From an uncultured Prevotellaceae bacterium (lineage in GTDB: Bacteria; Bacteroidota; Bacteroidia; Bacteroidales; Bacteroidaceae): DNA of 64,000 nt. Below are positions 25,409 to 33,799 of the stretch, piece after piece; position 1 is the stretch's first letter; the number at the start of each line of letters is the position of its first letter. The stretch is taken from assembly GCA_902769705.1 (NCBI GenBank), contig CACXPX010000016.1, forward strand, positions 1-64,000, in the 5' to 3' direction. The position numbers and the translations under genes are program-made. The notes beneath the pieces are model-generated. The model saw nothing but the letters and a program-made list of their open reading frames with translations. It did no database searches and was not told the origin of the DNA.

Positions 25409-25972
25409 TTACATTTCACTTTCCTCTTCATCGTAAATATAGAATCCTGCCTCTGATGGGTGGTCGAGCACTGTGCTCTGCGGATTCTCTTTCTGCAAAA
25501 GCCATGCCATCCAAATGTCGCCGGCGGCAGCGGCAATATAAAGCAGTCCGAAAAACAACCAAGGGAAACTGCCTGTAAACAAAGAGACTACAGAGGGAAC
25601 GATTCCCAAGAGGAAGCATGGCATCAGGCACGCCAACTGATAGGGACGAATGTGCATGGGCTCGTCACAATGAGCATATGGAGTGAGATATTTCCATATC
25701 ACTCCATAGCTGATGCTCTTAAAACCCCGCTTCGCAAAACATGCCCACGTGGCACCGTGAATGAGTTCGTGAACCACTATTCCAAGCATGAGAATCGCAA
25801 CGAAGGCAATTCCACTCCATGCCGAACCTTCGGGTAGCATATGTATCTCATCCAATCGATGTCCCCAAATCAGCAAGAACAAGCCGCCAAAGACGATTGC
25901 TGCCACAAGGAAAACCACGATACCAAACACATTTGCCTTCACAAGGTTGATGGTCACTTTACGCTCTCTCAT
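25409..25972 (-). CDS. DUF3267 putative zincin membrane peptidase
   Basis: 187 residues with about four membrane segments. GIVVHELIHGATWA provides a HExxH motif (H68, E69, H72) at the start of the second segment, as in DUF3267 membrane zincins. These are thought to be site-2-protease-like, but no substrate is known. The C-terminus is an acidic cytoplasmic tail (YDEEESE). It sits 62 bp after the outer-membrane barrel gene and just before the M16 protease gene, so two proteases are adjacent. Confidence 0.82.
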   Translation of the reverse strand: MRERKVTINLVKANVFGIVVFLVAAIVFGGLFLLIWGHRLDEIHMLPEGSAWSGIAFVAILMLGIVVHELIHGATWACFAKRGFKSISYGVIWKYLTPYAHCDEPMHIRPYQLACLMPCFLLGIVPSVVSLFTGSFPWLFFGLLYIAAAAGDIWMAWLLQKENPQSTVLDHPSEAGFYIYDEEESEM

Positions 25973-26034
25973 TCTTTACACTTTATTATTTATTCTTTAT
26001 ACTTTATTCTTTAGCATAGCACCGTTATGCGCCT

Positions 26035-28257
26035 TTACATGTTTGTCGTGCTGTTGATCTGCTCCTGCTCCGACTTCTTCTCCATAAAGTCGTTCTCAAT
26101 GCGGCTCTTATGTTCCTTCGCACGCACTCGGGTGTTGCCGAAGGTATAGCTAACGTGCAACTGTGCTTGTGCCAACGGCACCTTGATGTGCTGAAGATTC
26201 GTGAAGTCGCGGCCACGGCTATGGCTGTCCATATTGATGCTTCCGCCATCTTGCAGACCCGTGATTCCTGCCAATGTGATGCTCAGGCGGTCGTTCAGCA
26301 ACGATTTCGTCACACTTGCCACCAATGCCTCCATGCCGGTGCTCCATCCCTGGAGTGTGTAGCTCTTGGTATTGGCAATCGCATTCAGCGACAACTTCAC
26401 GTCCCAAGGCAGCGTTTGCTGTGCACCGACCATGATATTTCCTTGCCAACCGCTGTTCTTCATGTCCAGCACGTCGCTACGCATATCCATATAATTCAGT
26501 TCACCATTCAGCATCAGCCTTGTCTTCGGCGCTGCCATCCAGTTCACAAAGGCCGACAACGAGCTGTTGCGTTGTTTCACGACGTTGCCATACGTGTTGT
26601 GAAGCAAGCCGTCTTCATAGAAACTGTAATCCGATATCTGGTTGTTAGAGAAACTCTGATGAAGTCCCACGTTGACCATCAACGTCTGTGAGAACGAGCT
26701 GTAGGTCAGTCCCAAGTTGTGCATCTTCTCCACATCAATATACGAGTTACCGTAAGTGATGTTACCAGGCATCGAGCGGTCGACGTAAGGATTCAGATAA
26801 GTGATACCCGGACGCGAGATGCGCATGTTATAGGTCATACCGATGTTCTGCGTCATGCTTGGCGAGAGGCTCAATGCCAAACTCGGCACCAAGTTGCCAT
26901 AGTTCTTCTTGAAGTCAGCACCATTACCTTTCTTATATTCCACGTTCTGCCAAGTATGCTCATAACGCAGGCCGGCTTTCGCACCGAAAATGCCGAACTT
27001 GCCGTCGTATTCCACGTATGCCGCACCAATATCATTGCCGTGTTTGTATTCCAAGTCCTCCGTCCACGAGTCGTTGTCGCGCATGATATACTTTCCACCC
27101 AGATTCAGCGTCTGGCCTTGGGCTATCGGCGTTGTGTAGTCCAACTGGAATGTCTGCTCCAGCGACTTCGGTTTGTTCAGCGTTTCCATGCTGGGCATCG
27201 GAGCTGGATAGATCTGTTTCACCTCCGTGCGTTGTGGAGCGTATGTCATCAGATACGAAAACGTCAGGTAGCGGTCGCGGTCGGCAGAGAAGAAATGCTG
27301 CCAGTCGGCACTTGCATTCAGCGATGTGCTGCGCATGCGTGTTGTCATGTCATAGGTGTAAGACAAACCTTCTCCGTAGGCTGGACCAGTCATCCATGTG
27401 GACGGACTCGATGACATCTTCGCACTAAAAGCCGTCACGCCAACTGTAGCACTTACCGTGTTCAGCGAGTCAACATCATATCCCAAACTCACATTGCCCA
27501 TCGTGAATGGCACACGCTGCGTACCGTTCTGCTCGTAATGCATCAGGCTGCCATCCGAGAGCGTCTCGCGATTCATCGTAACCTCCAGCCCGCTCATCTT
27601 CTGATATTGGTACATCGCATTTCCTGAAGCCGACAGCTTGCCTTGCTGAGCCGAGAAGAACACGCCGCCGCCAGCACCTTTCGTGCCAACTGTTCCGCGA
27701 ACGGTTCCTGTCAAGCCATTCAAAGCTTGGGCTGCAGCGCCACCACCTTGCTGCTTGGCCAGCACAATGTTCAGCACGCCCACAGCACCTTCAGCATCAT
27801 ACTTGGCACCAGGATTCGTTATCACCTCAATCTTCGACACCGATGCAGCCGGCATCATCTTGAATATCTGCGAAGCATTCTGCGAGAACATCACGTTAGG
27901 CTTGCCGTCCACATAAACCTTGAACGAAGAAGAGCCGTTCACCGTGATGTTATCCTGACCGTCAACCGACACCATAGGAACTTTGCGAAGCATCTCCAAC
28001 ACCGTAGACGAACGCGAATCGGTGTCGCCACCAACGTCATACGACATCTTGTCGGCCTCCATCTTCACCAAGGGCTTCTGTGCCGTCACCGTCACACCCT
28101 TCAGTTCCAACGAATCGAAGACTGCATCCAGCGAGTCCATTTGAGCCTTCATCTGCTGCTCTTGTATCCTGTTACTTGTTTCCTTGTTTGTTTCCTGAGC
28201 CATCACAGCCGACGTCATAGCCAGCATACCAATGGCTGTCATCATCATTTTTTTCAT
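26035..28257 (-). CDS. TonB-dependent receptor-like outer-membrane beta-barrel protein
   Basis: 740 residues with signal peptide (about 1-20). A short linker leads to a plug-like region (VTVTAQKPLVKMEADKMSYDVG, VLEMLRKVPMVSVDG, EVITNPGAKYDAEG) and then a long barrel with alternating aromatic strands. The NPGAKY motif marks the Bacteroidetes outer-membrane beta-barrel family 3. Unlike the receptor at 46841, it has no N-terminal carboxypeptidase-regulatory-like domain. The ligand is unknown. No SusD partner lies beside it; it follows the GntR gene by 95 bp and may be part of that regulated transcript. Confidence 0.87.
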   Translation of the reverse strand: MKKMMMTAIGMLAMTSAVMAQETNKETSNRIQEQQMKAQMDSLDAVFDSLELKGVTVTAQKPLVKMEADKMSYDVGGDTDSRSSTVLEMLRKVPMVSVDGQDNITVNGSSSFKVYVDGKPNVMFSQNASQIFKMMPAASVSKIEVITNPGAKYDAEGAVGVLNIVLAKQQGGGAAAQALNGLTGTVRGTVGTKGAGGGVFFSAQQGKLSASGNAMYQYQKMSGLEVTMNRETLSDGSLMHYEQNGTQRVPFTMGNVSLGYDVDSLNTVSATVGVTAFSAKMSSSPSTWMTGPAYGEGLSYTYDMTTRMRSTSLNASADWQHFFSADRDRYLTFSYLMTYAPQRTEVKQIYPAPMPSMETLNKPKSLEQTFQLDYTTPIAQGQTLNLGGKYIMRDNDSWTEDLEYKHGNDIGAAYVEYDGKFGIFGAKAGLRYEHTWQNVEYKKGNGADFKKNYGNLVPSLALSLSPSMTQNIGMTYNMRISRPGITYLNPYVDRSMPGNITYGNSYIDVEKMHNLGLTYSSFSQTLMVNVGLHQSFSNNQISDYSFYEDGLLHNTYGNVVKQRNSSLSAFVNWMAAPKTRLMLNGELNYMDMRSDVLDMKNSGWQGNIMVGAQQTLPWDVKLSLNAIANTKSYTLQGWSTGMEALVASVTKSLLNDRLSITLAGITGLQDGGSINMDSHSRGRDFTNLQHIKVPLAQAQLHVSYTFGNTRVRAKEHKSRIENDFMEKKSEQEQINSTTNM

Positions 28258-28352
28258 AATCTTATTTGTTGACGCTTTATTTAGTTTATTTTACTTATTT
28301 GACGCAACAACCCCATCGGAAAGTTGCACAACACTATAAATTATTTCTAGCT

Positions 28353-28718
28353 TTAAGCTTGGTTCATTCTTTTTTCATATTCGCCTTCCACTTCCTCAAT
28401 GCTTATGCTCAAGAGACGCATCTCGCGGAACACTTCTGGCAACCGTTTCTCCATGAAATCGCGGCGGCGCACATCGAGGATATGCTGTCGGGCATCCTCG
28501 GACACGAAATAACCCAAGCCTCGTTTGTTGTAGATCACGCCCTCGCGAGCCAGATGCTCGTAGGCCTTCACTGCCGTATTCGTATTCACCGACAGCATGA
28601 TGGCATATTCGCGAACACTCGGAATGCGGTCGTCAGCCTTATACGTTCCAGCCAAAATCTCATCGCACAACCGATCTACCATCTGCAGATATATCGCTTT
28701 TTCGTTATTGAAATTCAT
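28353..28718 (-). CDS. GntR family regulator, YtrA subfamily
   Basis: 121 residues, the short length of YtrA-type regulators that have no large effector domain. A winged-helix N-terminus (about 5-75) has AIYLQMVDRLCDEILAGTY, RIPSVREYAIMLSVNTNTAVKAYEHL and YNKRGLGYFV. The C-terminal ~45 residues form a dimerising helix. YtrA proteins repress ABC-transporter operons and often lie within them. Here it is the last gene of the ABC operon, and a YtrA-like inverted repeat overlaps the operon start at 31332-31355, so autoregulation is inferred. Confidence 0.9.
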   Translation of the reverse strand: MNFNNEKAIYLQMVDRLCDEILAGTYKADDRIPSVREYAIMLSVNTNTAVKAYEHLAREGVIYNKRGLGYFVSEDARQHILDVRRRDFMEKRLPEVFREMRLLSISIEEVEGEYEKRMNQA

Positions 28719-28733
28719 CGTTCACTCCTTTCT

Positions 28734-29642
28734 TTATTTAATTACTCTGATGCGGTGAGACTCTATCTGCCGGCGGCAGAACACCTTGTAGGACAGCCAA
28801 ATGACCAGCATGCCCAAAACAACAAGCACTATGCTCGACCAGAAGAACAGTCCATCAAATATAGAAAGCATCGCGCTTGGTCCTTCTTCGCCAGTAGAAC
28901 GGGCAACAGCAACCATCTCGTCCAGATTCAGAAAGGCAAAGCTAAATCCTAAAACAAATACACTCACAAAGCCAATAGCCATCAATATCAGTGCCGTGTA
29001 GAGCCATCCCAGACGACGGAAATAAGTTCCGCCCCAAATGAACATCGCAATCATGAAAAACGACATGCAATAACCCAACAACAGCAGGATGTTAATTGTG
29101 GTGGGGCTGATGTCCATACCCAAAAGCATATTCGTAGAAGATATGTCAAAACTCATGCTCCCCAACAGCTTCAGCGATGCAACGTTAAACAAATGGCCGA
29201 TACCTGTGCATAAGAATACAGCTACGTAATAAACGCCATAAATCAACACCAAGCCCACCACGACGACATATATCACTCGGCTGAGCCATTTCTCCAAATT
29301 CGTGGCCGGAAGCATCAGGTAGGCAATGTCGCCGCTGCGGTTGCTCATGTTCGAGCAGACAAGACTCAGGAAGACATAGGAGAATATCGAAACCACTGTA
29401 CCTGTATTGGAAGAGGCCATGATGGCAGCCAACATATCCTTGTTGAAATTCTTCATCAGCGGATTGTCAATATCCTCTGGCATCAATTGGGGCATCATCG
29501 TAAATACGAGCAACAGTATCATTGACAAGACGAATACCGCCAACAACATGATCTGGTTGTTCTTTCTGCCGTCAGCGAAATGCCTTTTTAGGAGCGTCCA
29601 GAAACGGCTCCAACTAAACTTGTTATTATTCTGTTCCATCAT
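28734..29642 (-). CDS. ABC transporter membrane protein (second permease)
   Basis: 302 residues with about six membrane segments. It shares the motif MLPATNLEKWLSR with the upstream gene product (MLPATNLERFLS there), so the two are paralogous membrane subunits of one exporter. The family is common in Bacteroidetes next to YtrA-type GntR genes and ABC ATPases. Its ATG overlaps the stop of the first permease gene (29639-29642, ATGA), and the GntR gene follows after 15 bp. The transported substrate is unknown. Confidence 0.8.
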   Translation of the reverse strand: MMEQNNNKFSWSRFWTLLKRHFADGRKNNQIMLLAVFVLSMILLLVFTMMPQLMPEDIDNPLMKNFNKDMLAAIMASSNTGTVVSIFSYVFLSLVCSNMSNRSGDIAYLMLPATNLEKWLSRVIYVVVVGLVLIYGVYYVAVFLCTGIGHLFNVASLKLLGSMSFDISSTNMLLGMDISPTTINILLLLGYCMSFFMIAMFIWGGTYFRRLGWLYTALILMAIGFVSVFVLGFSFAFLNLDEMVAVARSTGEEGPSAMLSIFDGLFFWSSIVLVVLGMLVIWLSYKVFCRRQIESHRIRVIK

Positions 29643-30388
29643 TTCTCCTTCACTTCTAAATCCACTTCGTATTCACAAAATTTGCGATAAGCTTTCTTCA
29701 TCAGACAACCTGAGACGATTAAGCCATATGCAACACTCATCAAAACTGTCAGCCACTTCGACTCCAATGACAAGGGAATCACAAGAAACATCAGCAAAAG
29801 AACTACCAAAAAGACAATAAAGCCTATGAAGAGAATAACGGAACGTATATTGTTGCTGGGACCTGAGATAACCTCCATCGGTGTGATGATTCCTGAGAAA
29901 ACAATAACTAAAATAGCATAAAATGCCAATAAGTTCTGTCCCCTGTCAGTCACATTGAGATAGATGTTATAAACATCAGGGAAGAAATTATCCAATGTCA
30001 GGCACCATATCAGTTCGGCAGCAAACCAAGTCACCGTCCATATCACCACAAAGCTAACCAGCGGCAGCACCACTAGCGACAGGAAACGCTCCAGATTTGT
30101 GGCCGGCAGCATGAAGAAACGAATGCCATCCTCACGTCGCATCACCTTGTCCACAAACAAAGTCATCAAATAGCCCATTCCTGCATAAGCGATGAGACGT
30201 GAAATGTCGCCAATGTGGGACAAGCGGACAGCAAGGTCGCCGTTCCAGAAGAACTTGACAGCACAAGCCACTTTCACGGTCAGCAAAGCTACGAACGTCA
30301 GCAAGACCAGCAATCCGAGGATGCGCTGCCGTTCCGTGATGCGCAGCAAGCACAAGCGGCCGAATCGTTTTATATTGAAGTTGTTCAT
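29639..30388 (-). CDS. ABC transporter membrane protein (first permease)
   Basis: About 249 residues with six hydrophobic segments and the shared FFMLPATNLERFLS motif after the second segment. It sits between the ATPase gene and its paralogue, overlapping the latter by 4 bp. The start at 30388 (MNNFNIKRFG) is preferred to a Met eight codons earlier (30412) because an AAAGGT stretch lies just before it. It presumably forms a heterodimeric channel with the second permease. Confidence 0.78.
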   Translation of the reverse strand: MNNFNIKRFGRLCLLRITERQRILGLLVLLTFVALLTVKVACAVKFFWNGDLAVRLSHIGDISRLIAYAGMGYLMTLFVDKVMRREDGIRFFMLPATNLERFLSLVVLPLVSFVVIWTVTWFAAELIWCLTLDNFFPDVYNIYLNVTDRGQNLLAFYAILVIVFSGIITPMEVISGPSNNIRSVILFIGFIVFLVVLLLMFLVIPLSLESKWLTVLMSVAYGLIVSGCLMKKAYRKFCEYEVDLEVKEK

Positions 30389-30423
30389 CGTTTTACCTTT
30401 CTTTGAAAACATTCAACACACCC

Positions 30424-31284
30424 TCACTTCACAAATCCTTTCACAACGGCATTGAACAAGAGTTCCATCCTCACCGTTGTTTCTTGCCCGTCTTCGTTCT
30501 TCACAATCAAAGCATGCCCCTGAGGAGTGGGCTCCGAGTAGACGGCGTCGCTGCAATCTTCGCCCACCGAGCGATAGACAAAGGCATATTCTTCGGTCAA
30601 ATCAGCCAACGAACGGTCGAAAAGCACCACGTCTCCTTTTCCCTTCTTGCTGCCCGAGCCTTCCTGTTGCTCCAGCCTGCCCAGCACAATCACATGGTCA
30701 AGCAAGGCGTCAACATCGTATACCTGATGCGTGGAAATCAGAATCGTCTGCCCCTCGCCAATATGACGTGCCACCATCTTGCGGAACAAAACCTTCGCAG
30801 GGATGTCAAGACCGTTCGTGGGTTCGTCCATAAGGAGCACACGGCATTGTGTGGCGAGCGCGAAACTCACCATCACGCGTTTCTTCTGACCCAGCGAGAA
30901 GCCGTCGAGACGACCGTCCATATCGATTTCGAAATCCTTCAGACAGGCGTTGAGCACCTCATGGCTGAAACGGGGATAGAAAGGAGCATAGCGGTCAACA
31001 TAACGACGGACAGTCAGCGAGGGGAACGTGAACTCGTCGGGAACGAAATAAATCTCCTGCAAGAGATCTGGTTCGCGCCGACGAGGTTCGCGCCCGTCAA
31101 TCAGAATCGTGCCCTTCGCCGGACGTAACAAACCAGCCATCAAGTAGAGCAGTGTGGACTTGCCCACACCATTGCGCCCCAAGAGACCGTAAATCCGATT
31201 TTCTTCGAGAGAGAGAGAAAGCCCGTCAAAAACCAGACTGTCAGCCCCTGCATACTTGTAACTGATGTTTTGAATCTGAATCAT
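30424..31284 (-). CDS. ABC transporter ATP-binding protein
   Basis: 286 residues. Walker A (LLGRNGVGKSTLLYL), Q-loop, the signature FSLGQKKRV (a common variant of LSGGQ in this export subfamily), Walker B (RVLLMDEPTNGLD) and the H-switch (ILISTHQ) are all present. The ~60 C-terminal residues beyond the core are typical of exporter ATPases. The start at 31284 gives the standard IQIQNISYKYAG opening. It is first in an ATPase-permease-permease-GntR operon preceded by an excellent promoter and operator. Confidence 0.93.
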   Translation of the reverse strand: MIQIQNISYKYAGADSLVFDGLSLSLEENRIYGLLGRNGVGKSTLLYLMAGLLRPAKGTILIDGREPRRREPDLLQEIYFVPDEFTFPSLTVRRYVDRYAPFYPRFSHEVLNACLKDFEIDMDGRLDGFSLGQKKRVMVSFALATQCRVLLMDEPTNGLDIPAKVLFRKMVARHIGEGQTILISTHQVYDVDALLDHVIVLGRLEQQEGSGSKKGKGDVVLFDRSLADLTEEYAFVYRSVGEDCSDAVYSEPTPQGHALIVKNEDGQETTVRMELLFNAVVKGFVK

Positions 31285-31331
31285 AATTCTATTTTGTTGG
31301 TGTTCGTTATATATATTTATTAATGTGTAAT

Positions 31332-31355
31332 AGTGTACTACCTTAATAGTACACT
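31332..31355. promoter_or_regulatory. YtrA-type GntR operator, perfect 9-bp inverted repeat
   Basis: AGTGTACTA and TAGTACACT (31332-31340 and 31347-31355) are exact complements around a 6-bp spacer. The site overlaps the predicted transcription start of the ABC operon, 48 bp upstream of the ATPase ATG. GTACTA/TAGTAC half-sites are the form bound by YtrA-type GntR repressors, and the operon encodes one, so this is its likely operator. Confidence 0.8.
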
Positions 31356-31356
31356 G

Positions 31357-31388
31357 CAAAGGTAGGCAAATTTGATATATCTTCCAAA
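31357..31388 (-). promoter_or_regulatory. Promoter of the ABC transporter operon
   Basis: On the minus strand TTTG (31388-31385) and TACCTTTG (31364-31357) are separated by 20 bp, a textbook Bacteroidetes promoter. Confidence 0.82.
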
Positions 31389-31543
31389 CTTTTTCGCACT
31401 TTTTTTCAAAAAAAGTTGCATTTTCTGCAAAATCCGGAGTTGACGGAAGCAAAAACGAATAAATATTGCATAAACCGCTAAAGTCATGGAGCAGTTTAAT
31501 AGAAAGAATGGCCTCATTACTGCGGAGGTCGGTTTCACGGGAG

Positions 31544-31785
31544 CAAGAAGTATGGTCTGAATAGGTCAGTTGCCGCCTTTGAAGGCGTCAAACGATAGCT
31601 ATGGTCTTGTAAAATAATTTATTTTGCAAAGTAAAATAATTTATTTTAGTCGGTAAAATAATTTATTTTGGTCAGTAAAATAATTTATTTTACTAGACGA
31701 AAGCATAGCTCTAACAACACTAGATGCATGAAGTGAGAACATCAGATGATAGAAGTGGCAACGTCAGATATATGGAGTGACATAT
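31544..31785. repeat. Phased 22-bp repeat array C (11 units)
   Basis: Units start at 31544, 31566, 31588, 31610, 31632, 31654, 31676, 31698, 31720, 31742 and 31764, all on one 22-bp register. The middle four are near-identical perfect palindromes (TAAAATAATTTATTTTA or ending G). The outer units differ but keep the TCA/TGA borders, for example TCAGTTGCCGCCTTTGA (31566) and TCAGATATATGGAGTGA (31764). Unit 31698 (CGAAAGCATAGCTCTAA) is close to array D modules, and 31742/31764 resemble the last modules of A and B. Linkers are less G/C-rich here. It lies between the ABC promoter and the terminator of the carbohydrate-binding protein gene. Confidence 0.88.
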
Positions 31786-31810
31786 GGGAGGCGATATTAC
31801 CGACAAAAAA

Positions 31811-31833
31811 AAGGGAACCTCATGGCTCCCTTT
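31811..31833 (-). terminator. Intrinsic terminator of the carbohydrate-binding protein gene
   Basis: Read on the minus strand, AAGGGAGCC, a short ATGA loop, and GGTTCCCTT form a stem with one mismatch, followed by a run of eight or more T. It lies 25 bp past the stop at 31859. Confidence 0.75.
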
Positions 31834-31858
31834 ATATATAAATAAGGTGGTGGAAAAA

Positions 31859-33322
31859 TCAGATTCCCGGCTTGGAAACAACAACAAAAGCCGACGTGTT
31901 GGAATAGTTGGAAGGAACGGTGTAGGAGACTCCGTTATAGGAAACGGTGCCACCAGCGTTCACTTTCACGCCCGTGTAGGTCTTATAGCCCTGCGAGCCG
32001 CTCTTCACAGTCGACTTCTTGCCACCAATGCCCATCAAGGTGCCGCCGTTGACAGCAAATCCCAATTCGTGCTTGAAGGCCACTCCACTATCTTGGGACG
32101 CTGCCACATAGGCTTCGCCGCCGTTGATGACGATTTTGTCATCGGTCTTCACACCGTGAGGTTTGGTGTCGAGCGAGGAACTGTAGGTATAGGTGTCGCC
32201 TGTTGTTGTGACAAACAAGCGCCCGCCACTCAGGGTGATGACCTCTGTGACATTCAATCCCTTGCCACCGTCTCCCGTACTCGAGAGCGTCAGCGTGCCT
32301 GCCGACATGGTGAAGGCTCCATCGGCCTTCAAAGCCGAAGCGCTGCTCAAGTCGCGCTCAGTAGTGTCATAATATGCTGCGCCCGATGTGGAGATGGTGG
32401 TTGTGCCGCCTGTCACTATCACGGTGGAGTCGGCTTTCAGTCCTTTTGACGCCGCACCCGTGGCGGTAATCGTCAGCGTACCGCCGCCGAGGAATGCGAA
32501 ACCATTGTCTTCGTACTGGTCTTTCGTTCCCTTGTTCACGCCCTTGAAGCCGATGTCTATGCCGTCGCCCTGCGACTGGATGTTGACAGTTCCACCGGTC
32601 ATCTTGAAGTATTGGCTCACGTGTAAGCCGTCGCCCACAGCACCAGTCACGTTGATGGTGCCCGAAGTCATCACCATGTATTCGTCGGCGGAGAGCGCAT
32701 GCTTGGTGTTACCCTTCACGTTGAGGGTTCCCGTGCCCAAGAACTCGGGATGTCCGTTGATGTAGAAGCAGGCGTTTTGCGAGCCGCCAGCGCCGTCGGT
32801 CAGCGTGTTGGTTCCCACGAGCGTGATGTCAATCTTCTTACCATCCTCAATATCGATGGCTGCTCCCGACGGATTGGTCAGCGAAAGATTGTCGAACGTG
32901 AAATTGGCCTTGAACGAGCCGTCCATGAAGAACGAGCCGTTGGAAGACGTTCCGCTGAGCGTGTAGTTCACCTCGCTCTGCAACGACTCGCTCTGCACTA
33001 TGCTCACGTTGGCGCCCGTAGCCGAAACGGTCAGATATTTCGCAATGTTTCCGGCAACCACAACTTTGGCCGATGCGTCTTCGTAGGTAACACTCACCGT
33101 GCTCGGGGCTACGCTGCTGTTATCGACCGTAACACTCGAAATGTCGCTGATGTTATAGGTGCGGCCTTCAATCGTGAGCGTTGTTCCGTTGGCAAAAACC
33201 ATGTCGCCCGTCGATGCGGAACTGTGGCTGAAGGTCACATTACCCATGTTCACATTCAACGTCTGGGCTTGCGCTGCGCTAAAGAACAACGAAAGAAGAA
33301 TAAGGAAGAAAGGCTTTTTCAT
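31859..33322 (-). CDS. Secreted carbohydrate-binding domain protein (Cthe_2159-like beta-helix)
   Basis: 487 residues with a signal peptide (about 1-19, ending AQAQ). Repeated short turns (GSFFMDGSFKANFTFDNLSL, DGKKIDITLVGTN, GTINVTGAVGDGLHVS, GDGIDIGF, GGKGLNVTE) wind into the parallel beta-helix of the Cthe_2159 polygalacturonate-binding family. No catalytic residues are recognised. Its ATG overlaps the stop of the upstream gene (ATGA, 33319-33322), so the two secreted proteins are probably made together and may act together at the cell surface. Confidence 0.83.
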   Translation of the reverse strand: MKKPFFLILLSLFFSAAQAQTLNVNMGNVTFSHSSASTGDMVFANGTTLTIEGRTYNISDISSVTVDNSSVAPSTVSVTYEDASAKVVVAGNIAKYLTVSATGANVSIVQSESLQSEVNYTLSGTSSNGSFFMDGSFKANFTFDNLSLTNPSGAAIDIEDGKKIDITLVGTNTLTDGAGGSQNACFYINGHPEFLGTGTLNVKGNTKHALSADEYMVMTSGTINVTGAVGDGLHVSQYFKMTGGTVNIQSQGDGIDIGFKGVNKGTKDQYEDNGFAFLGGGTLTITATGAASKGLKADSTVIVTGGTTTISTSGAAYYDTTERDLSSASALKADGAFTMSAGTLTLSSTGDGGKGLNVTEVITLSGGRLFVTTTGDTYTYSSSLDTKPHGVKTDDKIVINGGEAYVAASQDSGVAFKHELGFAVNGGTLMGIGGKKSTVKSGSQGYKTYTGVKVNAGGTVSYNGVSYTVPSNYSNTSAFVVVSKPGI

Positions 33323-33723
33323 TTGATATTCAACTTAACAGTTTGGTCACCCTTTTTCATCACATACACGCCTTGTGGCAGCTTCTGTTGCATTTCTGCA
33401 GGTGAGGCAAACACGCCCATACGAACGCCCGAAAGGCTATAGACCACCGTTCCAACTTGTTCTTCTGTCGGTAATTGCTTGATTCCCGTTGCCTCTTCGG
33501 AGAAGAACATCTTACTCAGTTCCGACAATGGGAAGGTTGTGGTGGTGCCGTTCTGCTCGACAAGCATGTTGCCACCGGAGAATGTCAGCTTCAGTCCCGA
33601 CACGCCGAACGACTGCCGTGTGCCGTCTGTCTGCTGGAATGTCAGGTATTTGTAATCGGTGGCAAACGATGGCGCTGCGCTAAAGAACAAAGCATAAAGA
33701 ATAAAGAATAAAAATTTTCTCAT
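33319..33723 (-). CDS. Small secreted protein with T9SS-like C-terminal tail
   Basis: 134 residues. A signal peptide (cut near PSFA, ~22) is followed by one short beta domain (DYKYLTFQQTDGTRQSFGVSGLKLTFSGGNMLV), a linker, and the ending TVVYSLSGVRMG...GVYVMKKGDQTVKLNIK, which has the look of a Prevotella-type sorting tail (YSLSG, GVYVMK, basic end). I do not recognise a function. It is translationally coupled to the carbohydrate-binding protein gene. A -7 box (TATATTTG, 33758-33751) precedes it. Confidence 0.75.
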   Translation of the reverse strand: MRKFLFFILYALFFSAAPSFATDYKYLTFQQTDGTRQSFGVSGLKLTFSGGNMLVEQNGTTTTFPLSELSKMFFSEEATGIKQLPTEEQVGTVVYSLSGVRMGVFASPAEMQQKLPQGVYVMKKGDQTVKLNIK

Positions 33724-33750
33724 TGTTTTTTGTTTAAATAGATTTCGCTG

Positions 33751-33758
33751 CAAATATA
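33751..33758 (-). promoter_or_regulatory. -7 box for the small secreted protein gene
   Basis: TATATTTG on the minus strand, 28 bp upstream of the ATG at 33723; no well-spaced TTTG was found upstream. Confidence 0.45.
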
Positions 33759-33799
33759 AATAAAAAATCCCGATTTGTGACGCAAGAGGGCGAAGATTT

